Below, piece after piece: positions 53,433 through 64,000 of a DNA stretch of 64,000 bases (positions within the stretch are counted from its first letter, which is position 1; every line of letters begins with the position of its first letter). A program made the position numbers and the translations under genes. Under the pieces are notes generated by a model that did not search any database, was not told the DNA's origin, and saw only the letters and a list, made by a program, of their open reading frames with translations. Source of the stretch: Anthostomella pinea. Taxonomy: Eukaryota; Ascomycota; Sordariomycetes; Xylariales; Xylariaceae. Where the stretch lies: contig CAUWAG010000006.1 in NCBI GenBank assembly GCA_963556695.1, positions 186,001 through 250,000 on the forward strand, written 5' to 3'.

Positions 53433-56400
53433 ATGTTCTCTGTAGGTTCCTATACCCTATAGTATTGCCCTTACAGCTGTGGGATGCCTGGTTAATCCGA
53501 GTAACTGCAGAGAATCAAGGGCGCAATCGACCGCGGCATAGCCGAGGAGCAAGCTCGCCAGAAAGCCTTCTCTGATCAACGATCCAACACCGCCTCTCCG
53601 TCTGCCTCTGCCTCTGCCTCCACCTCCCGCCCGAGATCCGTGTCGAGGAACAGCAGCACCAACTCGCCCGCCAAGCGGAAGGCGAAGAAGCCCAGTCAGG
53701 ATGTATCGAGTAACGACAGCGCCGCAGATCCCGACCCTGCCATCTTCGAAGCTGCCTTTGTCCTGGACGATGACGACGCCGATGCGCCGAGCCGAGCCGG
53801 CACCCCAATGCCTCCTCCACCTTCCAAGGAGCCGAGGAACGATGCGGCGAGTGAGGACACCGAGAAGAACAAATCAGCCGGAGAGCACAATGGCGAGAAG
53901 AAGGAGGCTGGCGCCGAGTCAGATGAAAAGTCCAAAGACGCCCCAACTGCTGCGCCAGCAGAGTTGCCCCCACAGGTGAAGACCAGGTTGCGGAAGTTGG
54001 AGAAGCTGGAGTCTACTTATCCCGGTCAGTGACTACTCTGCTTCGGTGGACGCCAGGGCGCTGTACTGATTATTGTCTCGTATTACAGAGCTTCTACGGT
54101 CTTACCGAATCGCGCATGGACGCGCCACCTCCATCGAGCCCTTCGAACGGGCTTTGCGCGAAAACACCCCCTTGACCACGATTAAGGATCCGGCCGCGCT
54201 AGTCGAGTACCTCAACCAACTGAACCTGAAAGGCGATATGATCATGGACGAGTTCAAGCGTGTGTCGGCAGAGAAGGAGACTTTCAAAAAGAAGTTCGAC
54301 GAGGCCGATAAGGAGCTAGCCACACTGAGGGATGAGGTCGCTGCGCTGAAAGCTGCCAAGGCGGAAGCGGTACCGGCGGAGGCGGAGGCGGAGGTGGAGG
54401 CGAAGGCGGAGGCGAAGGGGCGGGCAGATATCAGTTCAGCTGACAAGAAGAGCAACGAGGAGACGACGCTGCAACCCACCTCGCCATCGGCAAGCAAATC
54501 ACCGGTATCGTCCATATTAGGGGTCTTCTCCCCAAGGCAAACCCCAGTTTCCACTAACGAGAGCAAGGATGCGAGCGAAGACATGTTTTCTTACGACGAT
54601 GAAATTCCACAACTTCAGGCCGAGGTCGCGTCGAAATCCGAAGAAATTGCGAAACTCACTTCCGAGGTGAGCCTATTGAAGGAGGAATTGTCCGTCGCAA
54701 AGGAGAACAGTGCTGGACTGGTCGAGAGTCTCGAGAAGGCTACACGCGAACTGAGCGAGTCGAGAGACAACGCTGCCGTCCAGGACTCTGTCCATACCCA
54801 GTTGGACGCAAGGAATATCGAGGTCAAGTCGCTCACAGAAAAGCTGGAAAAGCTGGAAAAGACACAGTCACAACTACGAGATTTAGAAGCGAGCCTTCTT
54901 AAGAAGAAGTCTGGTACAGCATCCGCGGTGAAGGATCAAGAATCGAAGTTGGAAACCTCCAATGCCCAGAATACGAAACTCGAAGCCGAACTGAAGGAGC
55001 TCCGCGAAGCGAAATCCCAATTGGAAAGGAAGCTGGACGTCTTGAATGGCGTGCTCGAAACGTTGAAGAAGTCGCAATCCGAGAGTGAGAGCAGGATCGG
55101 GGACTTGAACAAGCAGATTCAGTCAGCGCCGAATACAGCGGCATCGACATCACTGGAAGTCCCTGCTGCGGCTGGCACACCCGCGGCTGGGGGGTCCAAG
55201 AAAAAGAATAAGAAGAAGAAGAAGGGCGGCGCTTCGTCTGCAGCGTCCGAAGCTACCCCTAGCGAGACTTCTGAGCAACCACAGCCGTCTCCTCTCGAGA
55301 GCCCCGATACGGAGGCTCTTCGAGCGGAAGTCACGCAGCTCAAGGACGAGATCACACAGAAAGATACCCAGATTGAGCGGCTCTCAAAACAGAAAAAGAC
55401 TGAAGAGGATCTGCGAGAGGAGATCGAGAACATGCAGGAGAATCTCATCAACATTGGCCAAGATCATGTCGAAGCCAAAGAGAAGATCAAGAGCCTTGAG
55501 TCTGAGAAGGCGGCGCTCCAATCGCGAATCTCAGAACTGGAAAAGGAAATCACCTCCCATACAGCTAATGCTGAAACCAGCTCCAAGTTGAAAATCGAGT
55601 TCGACTCCGTGAAAGCTGAGTACGACGAGCTCAAGATCAAATCACAGACGTTGCAGTCGGACCTGGGAGCAGCTCAGCAGCTTGCCCAAAGCCGCTACAA
55701 GGATCTTACGGATCTGCGCGAAGTCTTGACCAAAGCCCAGCCCGAGCTCAAGAGTTTGCGACAAGAGTCGGCTACGTTGAAAACAACCAAGGAGGAATTG
55801 GCTGCCAGGCAGAATGAACTGCGAAACCTTGAGAAGCGAGAGAAGGACCTCAAGAATGAAGTCAGCCGTGCGCAGCACTTGGCTTCCGATCGTGAATCCG
55901 AGATGAGGTTGCTCAATGAAAGACTTGCCGCGGAAAAGACATCGCGTGCCAAGCTGGAGGATGAGAAGAGAACGGCTGGTCGCGATTACCGCCGCTCTGA
56001 AGCCGAGAAGGTGGAGATATCCGCCAAGGCAGAAAAGGCAGGCCGCGAGCTCGATTCGCTGCAGTCGGAGCTTGCCGCCCTTCGTCCAAAAGTCAAACAA
56101 CTCGAGGACCAGGCTGCGAAGCTGCAGAAAGAGAAGGATGCCATCAAGGAAGCCAGCGAGCTCAAGGCTCAGCAATACAACAACGCACAAGGCCTTTTGG
56201 GTTCCATGCGTGATCAAACAGCGGAGCTGTCTGTGCAGCTGAAGGAGGCCCAAGGCCAAGCCGAGAGCTTGGAAGAGGAGCTCGCCGAGGTGCAGAAGCA
56301 TTTTTCCGAGCGCACACGCGAGGGCGAGACCATGCGGCGCATGCTAGCTGACGTCGATGAGCGTGCAGACGCCAAGGTTCGTGAGATACGGTCTAGAATG

Positions 56401-57114
56401 GAGGCAGCAGTCGAGGAGCGTGATCGTATAGAAGATGAAACTTCCACGCTGGCGCGTCGCCGCGCTCGCGAGTCCGAGGAGCTGAAGAGCAAGGTCCGCG
56501 AGTTGGAACGCGAAGTCAAAACTCTTGCCAACGAGAAAGACGACCTCGAAGCCCGCGAGAAAGAATGGCGTCGCCGCCGTGAAGAACTGGAGCAAGTCGA
56601 AGGGAAAGCCACGGCCGAAGTGGAAGATATGCGCTCAGCCGTCTCAAACCTGCGGTCGGCTCTCGACGCTTCCGAGCAACAAGTTCGCGACGCAGAAAAG
56701 CAACGAACAGACCTACGCAAGCTTCTCGACGAGGCCAGAGGTCGCTACGAAAAAGCGAACAAGGAGCTCAAGACCGTGCAAGCCAAGTTCGGCGCCAGCA
56801 ACGCTACCAACGTCGCGAGCAGTGGAAGATCTAGTAACGATTCCACGAGAAGCGGCCTCAATGGTTCCCCTGCTCCGGGTGCATCTGCAGCTCCGGATAC
56901 CATGTACTTGAAGACCATCTTGCTGCAGTTCCTCGAGGTGAAGGACGAGAAAGTCCGCTCACAACTGGTACCGGTGCTCGGCAAGCTACTAAGATTTGAT
57001 CGGTAAGTTGTCACTTGCATGTTCTTCGCGTGGAAGTAGTACTGACCTGTGATCAGTAATGACGAGCAAAAGTGGATGCAAGCCGTTCAGCATCTGGCAA
57101 AAGCAGGGAGATAG
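53433..57114 (+). CDS. IMH1: Golgin of the Imh1 (GRIP-domain) family, 1,164 aa, four exons
   Basis: Exons 53433-53441, 53511-54024, 54089-57002 and 57057-57114. The tiny first exon encodes MFS and joins RIKGAIDRGIAEEQARQ, the usual start of fungal Imh1 orthologues; a 9-nt first exon with a GTAGGT donor is the least certain point. After a disordered S/P/D-rich N-terminus come long heptad-rich coiled coils (about 230-1030) with one KKKNKKKKK basic patch. The C-terminal GRIP domain (MYLKTILLQFLEVKDEK...RFDRNDEQKWMQAVQHLAKA) binds the Arl1 GTPase at the trans-Golgi. The protein is therefore a tether for endosome-to-Golgi vesicles. The last intron (54 nt) splits the GRIP domain and is needed for its final helix. 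Confidence 0.93.
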
Positions 57115-57629
57115 ACTAAGGTAGTGGAGGGAGTCTCATGATATATCCATTGGCATGTAAAGATACTTGCATAGTATGGGCGTCACCTCATTCCGTCCCT
57201 GTACAATAACGGCCGGACATCTAGGTGTTTGGCCTAATCATGATATGAACGTCTCCTTCAAGACAAATGCATGTATCCACGATTGTGAAATACTTGCCCG
57301 GCCACGAAATTGTCAGCGGGTCTTCGTTCGGTTCACCTCGTTCTCAGGCCGAGGGGACGTTCTTACACTACAGTTGCTCAGCCCCTTCTGACTTACGCAT
57401 ATCGCACACTGGCAGGTATGATCAGGCAGTCTCAATGGTGTGCTCATCCTTAACAGTTGCCCGAACATCATGGTGAGCCGCCAGCTTGACATGAAAGAAT
57501 GGTTCTGCATGTGCCGTATCAACCCCTACGTCCACGTGGTTTGGGGAAATCACCGCGACATTCGGTTGGTCTCCAGATAGATGACCTACCCTTCCAACGC
57601 GTTCCAAGCGAATACCGACTCCCTGGATA
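57115..57629. other. Intergenic region with a segment resembling 62.55-62.63 kb
   Basis: The last 40 bases before the MITE (about 57588-57627, ending AAGCGAATACCGACTCCCTGG) match a segment at about 62573-62610. No gene recognised. Confidence 0.55.
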
Positions 57630-57843
57630 CACTAATATTCCAAAAGTCTCCGTACACCCCTCGTTCAGCAAGCAAAAAGTGTATTGGTTATGAATGAAAT
57701 AAGCACTGTGGATAGGCATCCAAGACAGCTTGCCAGATCGACGCTGCTTATTTCATGGTGGTTATTCTCTAAAACGAATATAGCATTAATATATCTAAGA
57801 ATGGGTAGGGCCATGCTAGACGGAGACTTCTGGGGGTTGACTG
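57630..57843. mobile_element. Tc1/mariner-type MITE, 214 bp
   Basis: TA at 57628-57629 and 57844-57845 flanks ends CACTAATATTCCAAAAGTC (continuing TCCGTACA) and CAGTCAACCCCCAGAAGTC (continuing TCCGTCTA). It is almost the same length as the MITE at 51.0 kb and has the same end core AAGTCTCCGT. It has no coding frame. Confidence 0.85.
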
Positions 57844-58249
57844 TATGTCCATTTAGTGGTCGACTTGAGCAACGTCACCCAGTGGTTCGCATGGGAGCCT
57901 TACCGGACTGGTGACGAGCGAGGGTGTTCCCCCTTCTCACCCTTACTGCGTAGCGACCTGCCCTTGGACCCAAACGGTCACATTGGCCATGGGCTGTGCT
58001 GTGGTGGTGCATTCGGCATCCCGGGACGGCGCAGGACGGTTGTTCGTGACAAGCGCCCAGAAAACCAACTGCTTGCCATCATGCACGTGAATGGCCAACA
58101 TGTTGTTACACAGCAGCAAGGGGCAAAGCGGGCAATTAACCCTACCTGTAAGCTTCAAGGACCCCATCTGCTTAAACTGAGCACACGTCCTGGCTCTGCA
58201 CTTTACACATTGTCTCCTACGGTCACTGACCTTCAATTTCAGAGCGCTA

Positions 58250-59804
58250 CACTTGTCCCACATAAGTTTCCGTACGCTAGCCCCCATTCAATCTTCTGAC
58301 GAAAACAACAACGCGACACCCTCATCTTGCGATAAATCATAAAAAAATCAATTAACCATGGATATCAACGAAATCGGTACGGTTTTGAGTGGCACTCGCC
58401 AGCCAAGCAGTGAATTCACTTCGGAGGCGCGTGCAGGCATTATCACGGCGCGCACAGAGGGCCGCGATCGTAGGGATGTCGCAAGCGCCTACGGCACAGA
58501 ACGCGTCGAAACCATCTCTGAGATTTGTTCACGGGCCAACACCACCAAAACCACATGCACTGCACAACAGAAGGGAACTCCCAGGCTTCTTTTGCATGTG
58601 TAAGAACGCTATCTAATTGATTTGGCTCAGAGGTTTCCTCGTCTCTCGTGAGAGGCGCTCAAAGCCAAAGCACGCGTCACCTGCCATACAGAAACCATCG
58701 TGAGGGCTCTCTGCCACCATGGCCTCAAGAAATGGCGCGCAGTAAAGCGAATCTTTCTCCCAGAGGATGACGCCACGAAATGGCTTACTTGGGCGTAAAA
58801 ATACCGCACGCAGTGCACTCAAAGGGAACTAATAATGGCCCTCTTCTCTGACAAATATACTATTCAAAATGATCCCGATAGACCTGGCGAATGGGTCATC
58901 TGCCTCTCCAAAAAACGGTACTGTAAGGATTTTATGAACCCACAGAGCCACAGGAGAGCCCGTATCTCAATAATAATCTGGGGTTTAATGTGGTTATGTA
59001 ATAACAAAGGTGGCATAGACAAATTGGTTTTCTGTAAAGGAGATCCGGATGCACCATGCGGAAGAGTGTCTGCCAGGCGCTATTAACAGGTCTTAAAGGA
59101 AGGCCTGCTTCCATTTTATAAGGTAGGGGACCCTTTTTAGCAAGATAATGCTCCTGTGCACGTCAAAGAGGCTCACTGGAGTGATTAGAGGATCACGGGA
59201 TCTGGACTATCGACTGACCTCCTCACAGCCCTGATTTGAACCCCATGGAGCACGTTTGGACAGCTCTAAAGAAAAAGATAAAGGAAATAAAGCCTCATTT
59301 TTAAGACCTAAAGGACAATATCGTTCGCCAGGCATAGACTAGAGAGATAATCCAAGCTGCATAGTCAGAATTAGATCTCGACCTCCCGAAGAAGCTCATC
59401 AAATCTCTCCCCGATCGGATCGCGGCAGTGATTCGGACGTGCGGCTGGTACAACCACTACTAAACCGTTATTAAATGCATATTTTGTTATAATTTTCGGC
59501 CTTATGATGCCTTCGCAGTTGAGTAGTGAATGTGTTGGATATCATACCAGGCTGAGGCTTTCGGGGCTGAATGCGCTAATGGGTTTAGCTTCAGGGCAGT
59601 CAGCCCACCCTCAGGCCACCAGGATCCTGGCGCCATTATCGTATGATTATCTGGTCACCCTGATGGCACACCTGTACATATGGGGGCTTCTCCCCCAGAG
59701 ATCTTCTTCTCTTTCCTTTCAATACAGAACGGTTTGAAATCTCACAGAATGTGGTGGTAATGGTGTGTAGAGGGCGCCGTACGGAGACTTGTGTGGGGTT
59801 AGTG
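58250..59804 (+). mobile_element. Tc1/mariner-type DNA transposon, 1,555 bp, degenerate
   Basis: TA at 58248-58249 and 59805-59806 flanks inverted ends CACTTGTCCCACATAAGTTT (continuing CCGTACG) and CACTAACCCCACACAAGTCT (continuing CCGTACG). The transposase relic is inside, on the plus strand. It lies about 125 bp upstream of the alcohol-oxidase pseudogene's start codon. Confidence 0.9.
58358..59463 (+). pseudogene. Tc1/mariner DDE transposase (broken)
   Basis: The ATG at 58358 starts a helix-turn-helix region (EFTSEARAGIITARTEGRDR). The catalytic core follows in several frames: FSDKYTIQ (first acidic residue), QDNAPVHV (second, near 59144) and SPDLNPMEHVWTALKKKIKE (the glutamate, near 59248). 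The 104-nt distance between the last two gives about 34 residues, which fits the DD34E group. The C-terminal residues end NHY at 59460. Premature stops and frameshifts separate the pieces. The usual length is about 340-370 residues, which the relic covers fully. Confidence 0.88.
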
Positions 59805-59928
59805 TACCTCGACATCCGCTCCGACGACTAAGTTATCTCTCAGCAAGAGCCCCAACCAACCCAAATCTAATATCTCGCAATTGGCCCCGTAGAATCCGGT
59901 TGTCCTTGCGGATATATTGCCATCCACT

Positions 59929-62209
59929 ATGGGACTGTACACTGAGCTTCCACAGGACGTCCAGGAGGTTGATGTGATTATAGCCGGAGGTAAGATTCAG
60001 TTACTTGGCCAGCGTACTGAAGCGTACTGAAAGCGGCGATTAGGCGGTACCGCCGGCTGCATCGTCGCAGCCAGGCTGGCCGACGCAGATCCCGACCTCT
60101 CCGTCCTCGTTATTGAGGAGGGTACCAACAATCTGGGGAACCCAATGATCTCCAAGCCGGCCTTCTGCTATACCCACGCATTACCTGGAGGCCAGACCAC
60201 TAGGCTTTACAAAGGTATCAAGGAACCTAATATTGCTGGCAGAGAGATTCATGTCCACTCTGGAGCCATTCTTAGAGGCGGCTCTGCCATAAACATGATG
60301 ATGTATACACGAGGGCAGCGATCAGACTATGATGCTTGGCAGACTCCTGGCTGGTCAGCTGATGACATGCTTCACTATCTGAAGAAGGTATTCTGACATA
60401 TAGCCTAACTGACACACAGAGCTGACTTTATCCTACAGTTTGAGATTTACCACGGCCTTGGGCAGCAAGCCTATCATGGCGACGATGGCCCAATCCATGT
60501 ATCCGATGGTAGGTTCAGGGCCACCAGGTCACTAAGGACTTTATCACAGCCACCGGGCAGTTATCATGGCCAGAAATCAATGACTTGCAGAGCATGGACG
60601 CGAATAATGGAGTCCAGAGAGCCATGTGGTATGTCTCACCTCACGATGGTATACATCAGGACGTCGCCAATAGGTACCTTCGCCCGAGGCTCCATGACGC
60701 TAAGTACCCTTAACTATATATCCTTATTGAAACTCAAGCTGTCTGAGTTCTTTTCGACGGATAACGGTCTTCGGGTATAGTATGTCGGCCGAACCCCAGA
60801 TTCCAGCCAGAGAATACCAATTCTCGCCTCATAAAGGCCAAGAAAATAGTGGTCGTTTCCTGTAGCGCCTTCGGAACACTACTACTGCTGGAAAGATCGG
60901 GCATTGGCAAACCAGGAATCCTCGGTCGGGCCAATGTACCGCTCGTTGTAGATTTGCCGGGCGTGGGTGAGCAATATCAGTCTCACCATCTGCTCCTTTA
61001 CCCATACAAGACGAGCCTTGACCCTGGGGAGACACTGGACGTGCTGGGTGGCGGCCGTGTCGACCCCGGAGAGTTGATGAAGAACGACGGGATCCTGAGC
61101 TGGAACGCGCAGGACGTCACCTGCAAGCTCCGCCCCAGCGCGGCTGACGTCGCTTCTCTTGGGCCGACTTCAAGGCAGCCTGGGATTGGGACTTCAAGGA
61201 TGTCCCGAGTAGACCGCTGGTCCTACAAGCGTTGCTCAATATATGAGATCCCCCTTTATTTCTCTCGTTCCCGTCTCTCGTAGATATGTAATGGTTCAAC
61301 GCACATGATCCGCTCAGCCACCTTGTCTAGCGCAATATCCCCCTTTCCCCGAGTTGTGAAGCCAGATTCTTCCACATGCAACCTACTGACAGCACACCAA
61401 ACCTCTCCAGCTTTCCAGGAGATCCCACTTCCGTCCCAGTCGGCCAATACATCGCCGTATCAAGCTTTACTGTCTATCCGTACTCACGTGGTCATATCCA
61501 CATAAGCGGGCCCTTGCTGGATGACGAGCCAGAGTTCGCCAGCGGCTTCTTTTCAGATACCGCAGGGCTAGACATCAAGAAGCGTAAGTACACCCAGCCC
61601 GTTCTATGCCCTAGGCTTGTATCCCAAAACCGGCATACTGCTTTTTAGATCCCATCGCCTACCCAAGCAACACCAAGTCACCACATACCTGCATATTCGT
61701 TGATGCCCTGGGGCCTGGACCCCGTAAGCCGATACTGTGATGACTGCTGACACAACCGCGGTAGACGTATGGGCCTACAAGGCCCAGCGCGAGATAATCC
61801 GACGCATGGCCTGCTACCGCGGTGAGGTGGCCGCCGGGCTCCCCCCCTTCCCCCCTCCAGTTCGGAAGCCGCTTGTAGGGACCACGACGACGCCAACCCA
61901 GCTCCCCCCTCGCCCGAGGCCACGCGACGCATCGCGTACACGGCTGAAGACGACGCCGTGCTGGAGAAGTGGCTGCGGGAGAACGTCAACACCACATGGC
62001 ACTCCCTTGGCACGTGCCGGATGGGTGCGCGGGCGGAGATGGGGGTTGTCGACCCGGGACGGGGCGTGTACGGGGTCAGCGGCCTCAAGATCGCCGACAT
62101 GAGCATCGCGCTGCAGAACGTGGCGGCAAATACGGCCAGCACGGCGATGGCTATCGGGGAGAAGGCGGCTGATCTCTTCATACGGGAGCTTGGCCTGGCC
62201 AAGCATTAG
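59929..62209 (+). pseudogene. GMC-family alcohol oxidase (broken)
   Basis: The first exon (59929-) encodes MGLYTELPQDVQEVDVIIAG. A GTAAG intron joins GGTAGCIVAARLADADP, the FAD-binding GxGxxG-type motif of GMC oxidoreductases. Further motifs are HSGAILRGGSAINMMMYTRG (the GMC signature) and ADDMLHYLKK. The C-terminal catalytic region at 61958-62209 has TTWHSLGTCRMG (active-site histidine) and ALQNVAANTAS (the conserved asparagine). Ending in an ELGLAKH tail, it resembles peroxisomal alcohol/methanol oxidases. The middle (60690-60790) has TAA, TGA and TAA stops, and 61170-61800 has frame changes, so it is a pseudogene. The Tc1 insertion just upstream may have disrupted its promoter. Confidence 0.85.
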
Positions 62210-63860
62210 GGCTAGGTGAGCCAGCCGTGCAGGGCGGCGTCCGTATGTCTGTTATGCACGTGTTCTTATTCTTCCAATGGTGGAATCCATGGAAAAAAAA
62301 GCGCAAGTAGTACATATGTAGGTGACCTTGCTGCTGGATCTGGTCCTGAATATTTCTCGAAGTTCAACAAGTAATGACGTTCGTTACGCTAGGTAGTGCG
62401 CGACACGCGGTCTGGGTGCCAGATACCGCGTCTAATGCAAAATCCGTGAGAGTGTATATAGTCTAACTACATATGCCTTCGTTACAAGCGAAACCCCGTA
62501 TCCTGCAAGCAGCCCTGCAATTAAGCTGTTCAAGTCTTGTAGCGACGGCATCATGTGCCCACCAACCCCTCCGACGCGTCCCAAGCGAATACCGACTCCC
62601 TGGGTATGTCCATTTAGCCTGAATAAGATCCAGGACGATGGGAACTTTGGGGGCTCAAATATTATACGCAGTAATCTACGCGATGGAACGGCAAGAAGTC
62701 TAGCTCTTAACGTCGCCAAGTATCGGGCCAACAACACAGATCCGCCAGTTCGCATCGGCCTTCGTCACCAACGCCATACCAATATACAGCTTCTTGCTCA
62801 AGGAAAGCCTCGGAGTTGACTACTGGTGGCTATGATGACAGATGGGCTCTTACCATACTGACGGCCACACCGCCGACCGTAGACGCCCGGCACAAAATTT
62901 GAGAGGTCCTCGATAAGGAGCAGGAATCGCGACTGGGGAATACGACAACGGATTCAGACCAGGCAGCCAAGACGAATGTGCTCACCCTGCTTCTGGCGTA
63001 TATGGTACCCGAGGAGGAAGCTGGATCGCTTCGAGTATTCTGATCGAGTCAAATATGCCGTGTTACTGGGGTGCGTCGGCAGTGACACCAACTCTCCATG
63101 GACCAGAACCCAGGTTGATGATCAAGACGATTGGTCTCCGAAGGAGAAGGATTCGAGCTTGTTCGACTGTCAGATCCGGCAGCGGGGTATGTAGCGGCGA
63201 CGAGTCCCTCAACTCCGCCTTGGCAAGCCAGGTCTGTCGTCACTGGCGCCGTACACAGTCGGTGATTGGTGTAGTCGAAGAGGCTATTCCGGCTTGGGCG
63301 AGTTACTCACCGTAAACGACAACGAAAGCTCGTGAGTGGTGAGTGGTGGCCTGGTCTTGCCGACGGTACAGCTTGGCATCAGCAGACATTGTGCTTATGC
63401 AGCTTGGCTCGTCGAGTCGTCACCCATGAAGAGAGGGAAAGGCAAGATGCAGTCCGTCTAACGGGCCAGGACCCCATGGGCCATACAGATCCCCAATCCC
63501 AGGTCACTACCCCAAGTTTCTGGGGCCGGCAGGACATCAATAGACCCCTGCTCCTACTCCATACCCCAGACTCACAATCAGGGTCTCTGTATGGTCATGG
63601 GTTGTGCAGAGGAACCCTGCAATGGGCATGCGAGGCGTGCCAGCTGCGTAGCAATGGTGGTCTAGACGATATGGTGTGGCCCTTAATATATGAGGGCTGG
63701 AGTATATCAGATGGTGGTCCCGTCGTTCTCAGCTCGCTCTCCAGGCAGAATATCAGCAGAAGAGAACCGCTCTGTGTTTTCAAGTCAAGGGTCAACACCA
63801 TTGCTCGAGTTCGTTTACTCGTGCCTGTTCCGGGCCATCTTCGACACTTGATCCTCATGA
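62210..63860. other. Gene-free stretch; empty-site segment and promoter of the sugar transporter
   Basis: Includes the 62573-62625 segment related to the MITE insertion site at 57.6 kb. A TTAATATATG motif at 63683-63692 lies about 170 bp upstream of the transporter start and may be its TATA element. The 209-codon frame at 63332-63961 is out of frame with that start and has no domain. Confidence 0.45.
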
Positions 63861-64000
63861 ATGCCAGGAGTGCATCACGAAGCCACAGCAAAGATGGTTG
63901 CCCTCATCAAAAATGCACAAACAGGTGCCTCCGACCCTATCCTCACACGTCTCGCGAATAAGGACAAGGTTTGCTGGTATAAGAAGGCCAACTTGCGCCT
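63861..64000 (+). CDS. MFS sugar transporter, N-terminus (partial, runs off the right edge)
   Basis: The ATG at 63861 opens MPGVHHEATAKMVALIKNAQ, followed by DPILTRLANKDKV and YKKANLR. This is the conserved cytoplasmic N-terminus of fungal hexose/lactose-type sugar porters, which comes just before the first membrane helix. The window ends at the helix. A start at the inner ATG (63894) is also possible. Membrane transport of a sugar is inferred from this motif alone. Confidence 0.72.
   Translation, partial: MPGVHHEATAKMVALIKNAQTGASDPILTRLANKDKVCWYKKANLR

Noticed and set aside
63332..63961. 209-codon plus-strand frame at the right edge
   Set aside because: It is out of frame with the sugar-transporter N-terminus that starts at 63861, and the translation has no pattern.
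1..64000. tRNA, rRNA, CRISPR or secondary-metabolite cluster
   Set aside because: I scanned for cloverleaf-like GTTCNANNC boxes, rRNA motifs, spaced direct repeats and PKS/NRPS signatures and saw none; absence in a manual reading is not proof.

Overview
The window looks like chromosomal DNA of a filamentous ascomycete, most likely a plant-associated Sordariomycete (class-level inference). The support is short spliceosomal introns (about 49-95 nt in most genes, 54-198 nt overall, with GTRNGT donors and CTRAC-type branch sites), Pezizomycotina protein families (arylsulfotransferase-like, GRIP golgin, Lunapark, cutinase, pectin lyase), fungal transposon families (Ty3/gypsy, Ty1/copia, Fot/pogo, Tc1/mariner, a Tad-type LINE), and decay that looks like repeat-induced point mutation (RIP: C-to-T changes, TGG codons turned into TAG/TGA, AT-rich islands). 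I see no rRNA, tRNA, CRISPR, plasmid or viral features.

Layout. 1-5.3 kb: nested transposon debris (5' end of a gypsy element with its LTR, a solo LTR with a 5-bp target duplication, a copia gag relic split by a pogo element) and a broken monocarboxylate-type MFS transporter. 5.5-14.6 kb: an APC-family amine/choline/GABA-type permease, an arylsulfotransferase-like membrane protein and a C2H2 zinc-finger protein, with a MITE-like element between the last two. 16.5-29.1 kb: an array of five whole or partial copies of one gene family with two RRM-like folds, all decayed. One copy is split by a 1.94-kb pogo element and has a 5.98-kb LINE inserted at its start codon; another fragment is inverted and forms a fold-back. 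30.7-43 kb: a gene-rich block for a saprotrophic or pathogenic lifestyle (secreted histidine acid phosphatase/phytase, cutinase, pectin lyase, F-box protein, small cysteine-containing secreted protein). 44.4-47.6 kb: another pogo element lying inside an open frame. 48.7-57.1 kb: an RNase H-like protein, then Lunapark and an Imh1-type golgin divergently arranged, both endomembrane housekeeping genes. 57.1-64 kb: two TA-flanked MITE insertions in total (51.0 and 57.6 kb) whose ends match a Tc1/mariner element at 58.2 kb, a GMC alcohol-oxidase pseudogene just downstream of that element, and the first codons of an MFS sugar transporter running off the right edge.

How it fits together. The secreted phosphatase, cutinase, pectin lyase and small secreted protein each have a TATA box about 105-165 bp upstream of the start codon, as expected for regulated secreted enzymes. 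Transposon-rich segments alternate with conserved genes. The most unusual content is the RRM-family array with its stepwise insertion history, and the Tc1 element with matching MITEs, one of which has a probable paralogous empty site 5 kb away.
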